Source: Maribacter polysaccharolyticus (lineage in GTDB: Bacteria > Bacteroidota > Bacteroidia > Flavobacteriales > Flavobacteriaceae). From it: a DNA stretch of 64,000 nt. The stretch is from contig NZ_JARBUY010000001.1 of the NCBI RefSeq assembly GCF_028882255.1, positions 1,146,344-1,210,343 of the forward strand. The letters run 5' to 3'. Both the position numbers and the translations under genes were made by a program. The notes beneath the pieces are model-generated. The model did no database searches and was not told the origin of the DNA. It worked only from the letters and a program-made list of their open reading frames with translations. Below, piece by piece: positions 24,931 through 34,763 of this stretch; the first letter of the stretch is position 1; every line of letters starts with the position of its first letter.

Positions 24931-25764
24931 ATGATTTTTTTGGGTATGGGACTGGAATATGTGGACACCGTTTTTCAAACGATAAAAAACAGTGATTTCT
25001 CGCAGTACACCATTGCCGGGATGAAAACGCTGGCAGTATTGTTCTTTTTGATCAATATCCTAAAAAAATATAATGAGGGTGTTGCCAATAACGAGGGTTA
25101 TACTTGGGGGCTTACGCCATCCGAGCTTGCCAAGAACTTTGCAATCGTACTATTGGTTATTTTCTCCACACAGGTTTTGGGTGTTTTCGATGCCTTGCTG
25201 GTGGCCATCGAGAGTCAATACCGGGACACGGCACCCGCACTCCTCCCATTGCAGATGATGGATATCGACATCGAACAGGATGTAGGTGCCCTGGAAGCCA
25301 CAAAAAAAGCGATGGCGATGCTCTATGAGGCCCTCGTCACCCCCTTGTATGGCCTGAAGATACTCTCCTTTATCATTGGGGTTTTCCTGTGGTTATTGGA
25401 TCTGTTTATCTACCCCTTGTTTCTAGCGGAACGCTTTTTCCTTTTGGGCATTATGCAGGCCTTTTTTCCGTTGGTCATCAGCTTGGCCGTCTTTGAAAGG
25501 TTCAGATCATTGGCCTATACATTTTTCAAACTCTATGCAGGGGTCTATATGTTGGTACCGGCTTTTTTTCTGGTCAATGTATTCGTGAACAATCTCTATA
25601 CGGAAATCAACACCAATTTTTGGAGTGACCTTTTTGGAACGGATTGGGGGAGTAATTTATTCGCTCCGCTTTTACAATTAGGATCCATCGGATTTATCGT
25701 ACTGTTGAAATTCAAACTGTACAAACGGGCAACCTCATTCACTTTTAAACTCTTTACAGGCTGA
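24931..25764 (+). CDS. traJ: TraJ-like polytopic membrane protein (VirB6-like)
   Basis: 277 residues with about six hydrophobic spans (MKTLAVLFFLINILKKY, NFAIVLLVIFSTQVLGVFDA, ILSFIIGVFLWLLDLFIYPL, MQAFFPLVISLAVFERF, LYAGVYMLVPAFFLVNVFVN, SIGFIVLLKFKLY). TraJ/VirB6 proteins form the inner-membrane pore of the channel. It begins 5 bases after the VirB5-like gene and is followed after 34 bases by TraK. Confidence 0.8.
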   Translation: MIFLGMGLEYVDTVFQTIKNSDFSQYTIAGMKTLAVLFFLINILKKYNEGVANNEGYTWGLTPSELAKNFAIVLLVIFSTQVLGVFDALLVAIESQYRDTAPALLPLQMMDIDIEQDVGALEATKKAMAMLYEALVTPLYGLKILSFIIGVFLWLLDLFIYPLFLAERFFLLGIMQAFFPLVISLAVFERFRSLAYTFFKLYAGVYMLVPAFFLVNVFVNNLYTEINTNFWSDLFGTDWGSNLFAPLLQLGSIGFIVLLKFKLYKRATSFTFKLFTG

Positions 25765-25798
25765 ATGCCTAAAGCACATTAAGTAATAATATCGCTAC

Positions 25799-26422
25799 AT
25801 GAATATGAAAACACCCTATAAAAATATTTACATCATCTTAAAACAAAATCGCTTTATTGTATTGACGGTCATTATCGGAGCTGTCCTGACATGTATCGTT
25901 TCTGTTCTGATGGTCATAAAACTATATAAAGAAACGACCAACAATGCCTTTGTAGTCAATTCAGACGGTAGTGTAATTCCCTTGAAATTAGTGTCCCAAC
26001 AAGAAAATTTAAAAGTTGAGGCATTAGCCAATCTAGAACTTTTCCACACGTATTTCTATAACATTGATGCCAGCAATTATGAAAAGAATTTGGAAAAGGC
26101 CCTATGGTTGGGTAATAGTTCTGTAGATGCTTTGTACCGCCAGAAAAAAGCTGATGGTGTTTATAACCGCTTACTGCAATATTCCCTGCTCCAGAAAGTA
26201 TTGCGTATAGAATCAAAAGTAGATATACAAAATGAACCCTACAGATTTGAAACGAAAACCATTTTTGAAATCAACCGGGGTACAGTTACTGACACTTATG
26301 AATTAACTACTACGGGAAAGTTGATTCAAATCGACAGAAACTTTCCAAAGAATACCCATGGATTGTTGATTACCGATTTTTTTGAAAACACTTTAAAGAA
26401 AATCAATGATGAAAGCCCATAA
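25799..26422 (+). CDS. traK: TraK-like protein (VirB8-like)
   Basis: 207 residues: short cytoplasmic N-terminus, one span (FIVLTVIIGAVLTCIVSVLM), then a periplasmic NTF2-like domain (ANLELFHTYFYNIDASNYEK, ALWLGNSSVDALYRQKKADG) and KLIQIDRNFPKNTHGLLITD. This is the TraK architecture and VirB8 role, bridging inner-membrane and outer-membrane parts of the channel. Confidence 0.85.
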   Translation: MNMKTPYKNIYIILKQNRFIVLTVIIGAVLTCIVSVLMVIKLYKETTNNAFVVNSDGSVIPLKLVSQQENLKVEALANLELFHTYFYNIDASNYEKNLEKALWLGNSSVDALYRQKKADGVYNRLLQYSLLQKVLRIESKVDIQNEPYRFETKTIFEINRGTVTDTYELTTTGKLIQIDRNFPKNTHGLLITDFFENTLKKINDESP

Positions 26423-26444
26423 TGGGCAACTAAAAAAAAACAGT

Positions 26445-27383
26445 ATGAAAATAGAAAAGAACAAATTAGTTTTTTCCATGGTATTGGCCTGTATTCTACT
26501 TTTTCTAGTAGGCTATGCAATGCTGGTATGGGGAGAGGATAAGGAACCTACTACAGACAATAATCAGATTCCCGTACCGGAACTAGAGGATAACCTAAAG
26601 GAATACGACTCTAAATTAGATGCCCTTAATGACCTTAAAGAGGTTAAGCAAACCAATGCCCCAAGTATCTATGATGAACGACTGTTGGACTCCACAGGGG
26701 TCTACGATGCCCAATTATTGGACAAGGAAAAGATGAGGGTGGTCGACAGCATCTACCAGCATGGTCAAATTCGATATTCAGGCCAATCGTATGAAAATAT
26801 CAACCCGAAGGACAACACTACCAAATCCATAAAGAAAATGGCAAAAGACACCATTAAAATTGATGATAAGGAAACGGAAGTCGCTTCCAAGGAACTGGCC
26901 TTGGAGCATCAACTCTTTTTCGCTTCCCATCCCATAACAAATGAAGCTTTGAATGCGAAAAATACTGATGAATCCATCTATGTGCGTGTAGATGGAACGC
27001 AGACCCTGAAAGCTAATTATCGCTTACAGATGCGATTAACAAACGATGCTATCCTATATGGAAAACGAATACCCAAAAACACACTAATCTATGGCTTTAT
27101 CAGTTTTAAGCCCAATCGCACAATCATAGACATTGAGCATATAAATCATCAACCAGTCAAACTAAAGGCTTATGATTACCAAGACGGTACGGAAGGAATT
27201 TATGTAGAGAATAGTTTCCAGGAAGAAGCAACAAGAGAAGTGCTGGATGATGTCATCAGCGATTTCAATATTCCTAGTGTTCCACAAGTGGGCGGACTTA
27301 CACAAGTATTTCGGCATTCTAACCGAAGAGTAAAAGTAACCATACTGAACAATTATAAACTTATTCTAAAACCAAAATTATGA
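26445..27383 (+). CDS. traM: TraM-like protein (VirB10-like)
   Basis: Starting at the ATG at 26445 (MKIEKNKLVFSMVLACILLF) places the membrane span at the N-terminus, as expected; an upstream ATG would overlap traK and add a polar leader. The C-terminal domain (ILYGKRIPKNTLIYGFISFK, IDIEHINHQPVKLKAYDYQD, GIYVENSFQEEATREV) is the conserved TraM domain. The protein spans the periplasm and senses ATPase energy, like VirB10. Its stop overlaps the traN start. Confidence 0.85.
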   Translation: MKIEKNKLVFSMVLACILLFLVGYAMLVWGEDKEPTTDNNQIPVPELEDNLKEYDSKLDALNDLKEVKQTNAPSIYDERLLDSTGVYDAQLLDKEKMRVVDSIYQHGQIRYSGQSYENINPKDNTTKSIKKMAKDTIKIDDKETEVASKELALEHQLFFASHPITNEALNAKNTDESIYVRVDGTQTLKANYRLQMRLTNDAILYGKRIPKNTLIYGFISFKPNRTIIDIEHINHQPVKLKAYDYQDGTEGIYVENSFQEEATREVLDDVISDFNIPSVPQVGGLTQVFRHSNRRVKVTILNNYKLILKPKL

Positions 27384-28210
27384 GAACCATAATCCTTATA
27401 TTGATTGTGTCTATTTCTACTTTTGCTAAAGCGCAAACAAACATAGTCCTTGATACCATTTATGCAAACGACACCAAGAATGTAGCGCTATTTTTTCCAG
27501 AACCTATTCGACAGGGCATCACAGGAGCCTCTAATTTTGTATTCACATACAACCGTGAAAAAGAACAATATTTTGGATTATTACAGGCAAAGCCAGGAAA
27601 GGAAAGTAATTTACTGGTCATCAATAATTCTGGTTCGGTTTTCTCCTATATTATAAAATATAAGGAGCGGTTAGCAAAACTGAATTATTTTATCCCGATA
27701 TATAGTAATATTGGGAATGAAAAACCAATTGAAACTGATTCGGTTCTGGTTAAAACTTCTGAAAAGGATATTGATTACAGAACCTATTACTATCAAAAAT
27801 TCTGCACTTATCTTCTTGACAGAAAGCAACGTATTGGTAGAATTATGAAGCGATACGAAAACATTGTTCTGAGTGTGGAGAATATTGTTTTTGATAAAGG
27901 TGAACTATACTTCGTGATTCGCATTGAGAACAAATCGACACTTGATTACGATTTGAACTTCTTGAGCTTTTCGGTGGAGACCAGACAAAAGGAAAAGAAA
28001 AAATCTTTACAGAGTCTGTATCTAGAACCTATTTACAAACACCATCTGCCTTCAAAAATTGCAGAGGGTAAGATGATGCGATTCGTTTATGTGTTGCCCA
28101 AATTTTCATTATCTAATGACCGCAGGGTAATTTTGGAATTGAACGAGAAGGATGGCGAACGGATTCTAAAGCTGAATATATCCCATAGATATATCAATAA
28201 CCCAAATTAA
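27380..28210 (+). CDS. traN: TraN-like/DUF4138 protein (VirB9-like)
   Basis: 276 residues with a signal peptide (MRTIILILIVSISTFAKAQT), then the TraN beta domain: TIYANDTKNVALFFPEPIRQ, GITGASNFVFTYNREKEQYF, LLQAKPGKESNLLVINNSG. A second beta domain lies near LYFVIRIENKSTLDYDLNFL. It forms the outer-membrane-side ring of the channel with TraM. It is the last intact gene of the operon; traO, traP, traQ, a relaxase and a coupling protein are absent downstream. Confidence 0.87.
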   Translation: MRTIILILIVSISTFAKAQTNIVLDTIYANDTKNVALFFPEPIRQGITGASNFVFTYNREKEQYFGLLQAKPGKESNLLVINNSGSVFSYIIKYKERLAKLNYFIPIYSNIGNEKPIETDSVLVKTSEKDIDYRTYYYQKFCTYLLDRKQRIGRIMKRYENIVLSVENIVFDKGELYFVIRIENKSTLDYDLNFLSFSVETRQKEKKKSLQSLYLEPIYKHHLPSKIAEGKMMRFVYVLPKFSLSNDRRVILELNEKDGERILKLNISHRYINNPN

Positions 28211-28214
28211 TAAT

Positions 28215-28576
28215 ATGAAAAAATTAGTTATTTGCTCACTCGTACTTCAATTCATTTCTGTTCAGGAAATAAGAATATGTCCCACACAGAAACCGCAGAA
28301 ATTGTTGCGAAAAGCTTTTTTTTTAAAGATGAATCAGCTCTTAAGTAGCACACTACATCAGAAGGATATGCCAGTTTGATCGCGGTTCAAAATATGCTTC
28401 CAGATTCCGATAAAGAAATCAAAGCAGAAATCCTAGATGAAGCCATTGATGGTGAAATTACTTGGGTAGGATACAAAACGTCTTATGATGGAAAGACGGG
28501 CATCTTTAAACTGGTTAAAGAGAATGACCAATGGAAAGTGACTAACAAAGGGCCGAGAGAAAAAGGGTCATTTTAA
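28215..28576 (+). pseudogene. Broken DUF4878-like lipoprotein gene
   Basis: The frame opens MKKLVICSLVLQFIS and then loses one base inside what should be the lipobox: reading on in the neighbouring frame gives SGNKNMSHTETAEIVAKSFF, FKDESALK, then TAG, then HTTSEGYASLIAVQNMLPDS and an intact tail to PREKGSF (the open part from about 28376). This is the pattern of small DUF4878/NTF2-like lipoproteins. A one-base deletion and a nonsense codon disable it. It follows traN by 4 bases. Confidence 0.75.
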
Positions 28577-28579
28577 TAG

Positions 28580-29629
28580 TTAGTCTTTCAATTCAACACT
28601 AACATAATCAAAATCGATTTTTAATTTTTTCTTTACGAAATTCAAATAATCACTTTCATCTTGGTTAGGTGGGTACTGTCCAGCAATGAACAATAATTTT
28701 GTTCTATTGTCATCGTCCTTTTGCATATATGAAATTATTTGACCTAGTCCTTCTCAAATGCAATCAGAGACAAAGGCCGATGACTTTACTTCGTAGAAAT
28801 GAATTTCATTTTCTAATTTAACTTTTACATCAACGTAATTTTCCTCCAGCACAACGTTGTCCTATCCGTATTTCTTTTCTAGTCTTTTTTGTAATACCTC
28901 TTGAATCTTATTGTGTTTCTGCTCTGCAACGTAACTAGCACTTCCTTTTCTTTTTTGTTTTGTAAAGTTTCTCGAAGTGGCTCCCTTTCTCTTAGTTTTT
29001 CTCTTCTTTCCGGTATTAGTTGTTTTTCCATTATCTCGACCATATTTCTCGTACATAAAATCAGCAAACTGATATATTGATAAATGAGATGGTTTATTAG
29101 CTATAATTATTTTCTGAATTTCAGAAGCTCTGGTTTTTCTCGTAACAGTCAAGCCATAATGTTCAGCAATTTTATGTAGTACAGCTTTCTTAAAAATTGG
29201 AATTAATCTTTCGTTTGAATAGAGATAAGCAATTTTCCATTTTATAAAAAGAGTTAAGTGCAAATCATCAATTTTTTCAAAGTCTCCCTTTTCAGAATAG
29301 TCAATAATTTTTAAAACTTCAGCTTTTACATTTTCAAACGCTTCTTTTTTATTTTCTCCATAGTACCGTTGCCAGGAATAAAGGTTATCATTTATTAAGT
29401 TTTTTGGTTTTGCATTTATATCACTACGTTTATAAATACCAAACTTGCTGGAATTTATACCCTTAATACTTCCTAAAGCTCTGGTTTTGGTTTCTAGCCA
29501 TTGACAAAATGTATCTTTTTTCCCAACCGAAACATATTGTTCCAATTTCATAGACTTGATTGCTTCAATATCCCATCGTCCATGAAATTCACTAAGGATT
29601 TCCCTTGACAATTCAGTATTATTTTCCAA
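28580..29629 (-). pseudogene. PD-(D/E)XK-type nuclease gene broken by two nonsense codons
   Basis: The open part (29629 to 28862) encodes 255 residues ending RLEKKYG, then TAG. The same frame continues DNVVLEENYVDVKVKLENEI, HFYEVKSSAFVSDCI, TGA, EGLGQIISYMQKDDDNRT, KLLFIAGQYPPNQDESDYLN and ends ELKD. D-x-D in YVDV and the E-V-K of FYEVKSS form a PD-(D/E)XK nuclease core, and CI-stop-EGLGQI fits the usual CIREALGQ with Arg mutated to TGA. So the catalytic domain is cut off. It lies 79 bases downstream of the STAND gene on the same strand. Confidence 0.75.
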
Positions 29630-29708
29630 TTCAATTTATTGTATTAGTTAATTTAAATGAATGGGCTGTACTTAAAATAAGGTGATTGTAATTGCTTAGC
29701 AGAAAAAA

Positions 29709-32700
29709 CTAAACTTCCGTTTTATATACAAAAACATTTTCGCGAATTAAATAAGCTTCAGTAGAACCCGAATCAATCATCAAACCTAAAATATGTAGAT
29801 ACGCATTGACTAAATCCTGCCTATTTTTAATGATACTTATATTATTAAAAAATAGCTTTTTAACCAAAGTTTTACCATCTTTCCCCATTAAGTCAGCTAT
29901 ATTGCCAGGGTGCTCATCAATCAATTCGTTTAAAATCAAAAGGCCTTCTGGTAGAAACACTTTTTCTCCAAATGTTGAAAAAACGGTAATAACAGAGGAA
30001 AGTTTTCTTGTACCAAAATAAGCTACCATATTAAGGTATTGTTCCTTGTAACTAAAAAACCCTTTCCAATCTTCTAGGGACTTCAAAAACCTATTATCTA
30101 ATAGTAATTTATCGCTAAAATAATAACTGTCGCTCTCCTTTAGTTTATTAAATAAATACTCCCACAACTGCCAGAATCTTGTACCATATTCTTGTAATTC
30201 TTCTTCGGTATTGTCACGTACAATATCATACATTATAGTAATGCAAAAGTCTAATGTACTAGCTACGAACTTGAACAAATCTTGAATATTTTCATCTCTT
30301 TCATTAAATTCCTGTAGGAATGGCAAAACTAAAATATCTACAAATTTTTGTCCATAATCTACTTCACTACTATAAAGAAAGAGTTGCCCGAGAAATAATT
30401 GCATATCTGTCTGTATGGTGTAATCAAAACTTTGGTTACTTCTTCTCCAAGTGTCTCCTTCAACGGTAGTATGTTGACCAACAAATTCGCCTATCACTTT
30501 TATTACATAATCAACTTCTGTTGGATTACAATTCTTCGTGGACATCATTAGCATTGCTCTAACGAGAAAATGCTTTTCGTATAATAAGTAATCAATAGTC
30601 TTCGAATCAATCTCAGTAGGCGCATCCATAGATGTTCTAATGAAATATTTAAAACTCTTTTCATATGCAACTAATTCTTCTTTTGTTGCTCTATAGTAAG
30701 GACTTGGGTTTTCTTTCTCAAATTTTGCAAAGGATACCACCATCTTGGTTAAGTCAGTAGCAGTATCTGGGCAGTTCTTGATAAATTTATCTCTAAAATA
30801 CATTAGAAATTGTCTTAAGTCATAATCGTCTAATGGACATAAGACCAGTCTTCCAAGAAGTATCCGACAATCAGTTTTCACTTTATCTGTAGCAGCATAC
30901 TTCGGTAGTAAATGTATAGCGTGAAGAATTGTCTTTTTCTCCAATAAACTATATTTCATACTTAGATTATGGTCATTTTTGTATTTGTCCGTTATCAGCG
31001 CATCAACGGCTTTAAAAATTGTATAGAAACACCAAGAAACCTGTTGCTCGTTTAATTGAGCAGAAAATGAATCAAGTCCAATCTTAGAGAGTGATACTGG
31101 CATATCAAACATACCGTGCTGAAAATCTACTGCTGTGTAGTAATTGTAGATTTCTAGCCATTGCTCAAAAGTTATTTCTACCTCATTTTCTATCGCTTTA
31201 CGCAGCATATTACTATAAGAGGCATCGAAGTGATTATCCTTAAAACCCTCTTCAATTGCAGTAATTGTTTCCGAAATTTCTTCAGAATAAGATGGCACCA
31301 ACTCCACCGTACCTGCTTCTTCATTTACTTTACCCGGTTTAAGTTTACGAACATCCATTTCTGTAACCGTTTTAATCCACATATGGTCATCCGCAAAGTC
31401 TTTGTGAAATTTATCAAAAATCTTAAAAAGCTCTTCATTAAGCTTGCCATAGTTAATTTGATAATGAAACATAAAAGCCCTCAATCCTTGATGATATTTT
31501 CTGCGGTGAGGCAATGCATTGGAATCCATCCTTTCTTTTTGTGCATATGGTATTTTATTGTCTTCTGGTGCCATACTATGATACTCACTTATAGACCTCT
31601 GTAAATCCCAATCATAGAATTGTCTTAAACCAAAAATTGGTAGTATAGCATCTGTAAATGCTTTTGGGTTTGACATAAAAACACTCGCAAAAACAGAGGT
31701 TAAAGCAACATTATTGGAAAATTGAAGTATATATTTACAATGTTCTTCTAGTAGCTTTTTAGCTAAATCATTATCGACTGATGCCAACTGAAGTAAGTAA
31801 CGTTCTAAAGACATCAATAACGATTCAATAAGGGTATGTACTCTAGTTGCTAAACCTCTATATGCAATCCATAAATCTAAATCACCATATTGTATTCTTT
31901 CCTTTCCGTCTTGGAATTGCAATGTCAACTTTTCCAGAGGATGCTCTTTTGCATAATCAGACTGCATAAAGAAGTCAACACTATAGTTAATAAAGTTTGT
32001 TACAAACGAAATCGCTTTAATTGGGTGGGTTGAAAACAAACCAGCAGCAAATGTTTTATAAATTCCAGAAGGGTAATAATCAAACTTTGAATCTTCTATT
32101 CCCCAAGATTCTTCTTTTTCGGGTCTTGGTTTAGGTAAAAAACTTGATATGCTTCTGCGTCCATCGATTTTCACTTCTTCGACTTCTTCCTTTGGGTGTA
32201 CTTTCCAATTTTTATCTGTTAAAGAAATAAGCAATTCTGGAAATTCTTTTATAAGGCTTTGGTTTCGTATACCACCAAGTGCTATTTTAATAGCTATCTC
32301 ATAGAATTGTTGTACTCTCCAAGCCACGCCGTCTTTAGAGTTTGCTCTATTAAGAAAATCTTGAAGTTCAGGTTTAGCAAAAGGTGCTAGACCAAAGAAT
32401 AGGTATACCAACTCTTGTATCGTATATTTTTCACGAGAAAGCTTATTTAACCAGAAATTATCTTCAGACTCAATCTGCTGAATAAACTGGGTAACAATAC
32501 TTTTACAAGCCTCAATTTCCTCATAGGATGAATTATCAGAATCGAGTAAAAATCTTAGCTCCCAATCTAATAATAACATAAAAATTGACTCACGTAAATT
32601 TGACAATGCCGTTATATTTTCTGCTATAAACACAAGTAAATCTCTCCAAACGCTACCAATAGGAAATAGTATAGATTTATTCTTTTCAGAACCAAAACCA

Positions 32701-34763
32701 TATTCTTTACAAGCAGTTCTGGTCAACATAATGCAACGGGCTAAAAAAGAAGCATTATTAGCAATCAAATCAGCTTTAAAACTCTCAAAAAAGGGTGTCG
32801 CATCGTTAGAACGAAAAACAGCAATCAGAATCTCGTCTATCCAGTATTTTTCAATTGTATCGTTATTAATTGTACTTGCGATTATTCGCACAATAGCATC
32901 AGTATCTTCAATCAGATAATCTTCTACCCATAACCTAAAGGCTCTTCTAAAAGCAGGTTGGTTGCCTATTTGATTAAAAAAGTTTTCTATGGTTGGTGCG
33001 TCGGCTTTTAGTTTTGATAGGTGCTTTACAAGCGCCCAATCTTCAAGAATATCGTGTGAAGGTGAAAATTGATATTCATTTCTACTTTTGTACAAAATAT
33101 GGTCATCAAGTAAAGCTTCTACCGCTGCTTCATCAACTCCCTCGTCTGGTTCAACAAAAAGTCGCATAGACTGTGCTCTTTTAATGGCTACATTTGAAAA
33201 TGCTTTTCCTCGCTTTCTAGCCATACCACTGCCTGTCATGGTTGATTTTTCAATTATATGATTCCATAGTTTTGTTTTGAAATCGATTATAGATAAATCC
33301 TCTACTTGAAATCCGCTTACTCCAATTGTATTTACTGCAAACTGAAGATATTTAGGGCTTCTTAGTATTTCTTTTATGCCGGGGTTTTCAAAATATAGCT
33401 TTAAACTGGGGAAATGTAGTTGTGCTAAATCTAGTTCATCATTCGACATAAGTTTTACCTCTATAACTTCTAAATCTGTAAAGTGATATTTTTGAAGAAT
33501 TAGGTTAACTGCATAGGCTCTTGAAGTAAAAATCACTTTTACATCTTTGAAGGATTTTATCTTAGCCAAAAATTGTTGAAAGGCATTTTCAGGATTCGCT
33601 TCTAGCAATTTCTCCAAACTATCTATTACAATCAGTTTTTCTTTCAGATACCCTATGGAATTGACAATATTACTAATGGAATGTGTGACACCAAGTTTAG
33701 TAAATACATGTGATAGTGTACTTTCATTAAATTGTTCTGCCTTGAAAACAAAAACATTTGTATTGTCGTGATATATTTCTATAAAGTCTTTTAATAATGC
33801 AGACTTACCAGCACCAGCACTTCCTGTTACTATTGTAAATTGATGTCTCTTTGATACCTCTAAAAGCTTTTCTAACGTATCCGAACGGTCCAAGTGAAAA
33901 TCTTCAATAGAGCTAGTGAAAGGCTCTATTATGATATTGCTATCTTCTTTAAGTTTAGATACAGAAGTATAAGTGCTATCAAATACAGAAGGGTTAAAGC
34001 ATTTGTACATATCTAATTTGATGCAGTCGTCATAAGATATTGTTCCACCATTAAGATTATAATGAGCAACTAAAGACAATAAGTTATTCCATATTTGATT
34101 GCCCGCTAGTTCACAATCTGTAGCTTTAGTTAATGTGATAATATTTAAAACATTATTATACGCAGTACTGGTCTCGGTTGTAAAGTCGTACCCAAGAAGT
34201 GCCATACACCTGAGAAACATCCAAATGTCTTTTTTGGGTACATCCTTATCATCGTTAGCCATTTTGAGTAAATTTTCAAAGATGTTAAGATGCTGCTTCT
34301 TTATAGCGATTCTTTCCACTTCTTTATAAAAGTCAACTTCATTATTATGTGTCGATGCCCAATCTAGAAGTACGTTAAAATGTTTTTTATCGTTGTTGGT
34401 CAAATTAGATTTTATCAATAAAAGCCTATCGGTACTTTTATCAAATTTGGTGTTATTGAAATCTTTCCAAAAGGCTGTTATTACTTCGTTAAAAGTTTCA
34501 TTAGCTTCTGTAAGAGCTATATTATATTTGATTTGACCTAAAATCTTCTTCTTTGCCCCTGAACCTATATCTGCCTTTACCAAGAAATCATCTGTTGCAT
34601 AACCTTTACTGGTTGTTTGAAAAGCGACTTCTGATATTTTGCCCTTAGTAACCAGAGGTATCTCAATCTGTAATAACATAGCAAGTAAATAAGCTGCTTG
34701 TACATTATGTTCATAGGTAGCTCCTCCACTTCCCATTGAAAATACACTTCCAGTTTTAGTCAT
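29709..34763 (-). CDS. Giant STAND-type NTPase with N-terminal nuclease-like domain (Avs-like)
   Basis: 1684 residues. N-terminus: SMGSGGATYEHNVQAAYLLA, then ATDDFLV (Asp58/59) and LGQIKYNIAL (Gln77-x-Lys79), the D...QxK signature of a Cap4/DUF4297-like PD-(D/E)XK nuclease. The STAND NTPase core has Walker A VTGSAGAGKSALLKDF (about 313-321) and Walker B KLIVIDSLEKLL with VIFTSRAYAV after it. The remaining roughly 1100 residues are helical repeats with no recognised domain, as in sensor regions of antiviral STAND proteins. It overlaps hipA by 8 bases. Family logic says a ligand bound by the C-terminal repeats triggers oligomerisation and DNA cleavage; the trigger is unknown. Confidence 0.8.
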   Translation of the reverse strand: MTKTGSVFSMGSGGATYEHNVQAAYLLAMLLQIEIPLVTKGKISEVAFQTTSKGYATDDFLVKADIGSGAKKKILGQIKYNIALTEANETFNEVITAFWKDFNNTKFDKSTDRLLLIKSNLTNNDKKHFNVLLDWASTHNNEVDFYKEVERIAIKKQHLNIFENLLKMANDDKDVPKKDIWMFLRCMALLGYDFTTETSTAYNNVLNIITLTKATDCELAGNQIWNNLLSLVAHYNLNGGTISYDDCIKLDMYKCFNPSVFDSTYTSVSKLKEDSNIIIEPFTSSIEDFHLDRSDTLEKLLEVSKRHQFTIVTGSAGAGKSALLKDFIEIYHDNTNVFVFKAEQFNESTLSHVFTKLGVTHSISNIVNSIGYLKEKLIVIDSLEKLLEANPENAFQQFLAKIKSFKDVKVIFTSRAYAVNLILQKYHFTDLEVIEVKLMSNDELDLAQLHFPSLKLYFENPGIKEILRSPKYLQFAVNTIGVSGFQVEDLSIIDFKTKLWNHIIEKSTMTGSGMARKRGKAFSNVAIKRAQSMRLFVEPDEGVDEAAVEALLDDHILYKSRNEYQFSPSHDILEDWALVKHLSKLKADAPTIENFFNQIGNQPAFRRAFRLWVEDYLIEDTDAIVRIIASTINNDTIEKYWIDEILIAVFRSNDATPFFESFKADLIANNASFLARCIMLTRTACKEYGFGSEKNKSILFPIGSVWRDLLVFIAENITALSNLRESIFMLLLDWELRFLLDSDNSSYEEIEACKSIVTQFIQQIESEDNFWLNKLSREKYTIQELVYLFFGLAPFAKPELQDFLNRANSKDGVAWRVQQFYEIAIKIALGGIRNQSLIKEFPELLISLTDKNWKVHPKEEVEEVKIDGRRSISSFLPKPRPEKEESWGIEDSKFDYYPSGIYKTFAAGLFSTHPIKAISFVTNFINYSVDFFMQSDYAKEHPLEKLTLQFQDGKERIQYGDLDLWIAYRGLATRVHTLIESLLMSLERYLLQLASVDNDLAKKLLEEHCKYILQFSNNVALTSVFASVFMSNPKAFTDAILPIFGLRQFYDWDLQRSISEYHSMAPEDNKIPYAQKERMDSNALPHRRKYHQGLRAFMFHYQINYGKLNEELFKIFDKFHKDFADDHMWIKTVTEMDVRKLKPGKVNEEAGTVELVPSYSEEISETITAIEEGFKDNHFDASYSNMLRKAIENEVEITFEQWLEIYNYYTAVDFQHGMFDMPVSLSKIGLDSFSAQLNEQQVSWCFYTIFKAVDALITDKYKNDHNLSMKYSLLEKKTILHAIHLLPKYAATDKVKTDCRILLGRLVLCPLDDYDLRQFLMYFRDKFIKNCPDTATDLTKMVVSFAKFEKENPSPYYRATKEELVAYEKSFKYFIRTSMDAPTEIDSKTIDYLLYEKHFLVRAMLMMSTKNCNPTEVDYVIKVIGEFVGQHTTVEGDTWRRSNQSFDYTIQTDMQLFLGQLFLYSSEVDYGQKFVDILVLPFLQEFNERDENIQDLFKFVASTLDFCITIMYDIVRDNTEEELQEYGTRFWQLWEYLFNKLKESDSYYFSDKLLLDNRFLKSLEDWKGFFSYKEQYLNMVAYFGTRKLSSVITVFSTFGEKVFLPEGLLILNELIDEHPGNIADLMGKDGKTLVKKLFFNNISIIKNRQDLVNAYLHILGLMIDSGSTEAYLIRENVFVYKTEV

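Noticed and set aside
31161-31604. 147-codon frame antisense to the STAND gene
   Set aside because: Composition mirrors the opposite strand, with no start context or motif.
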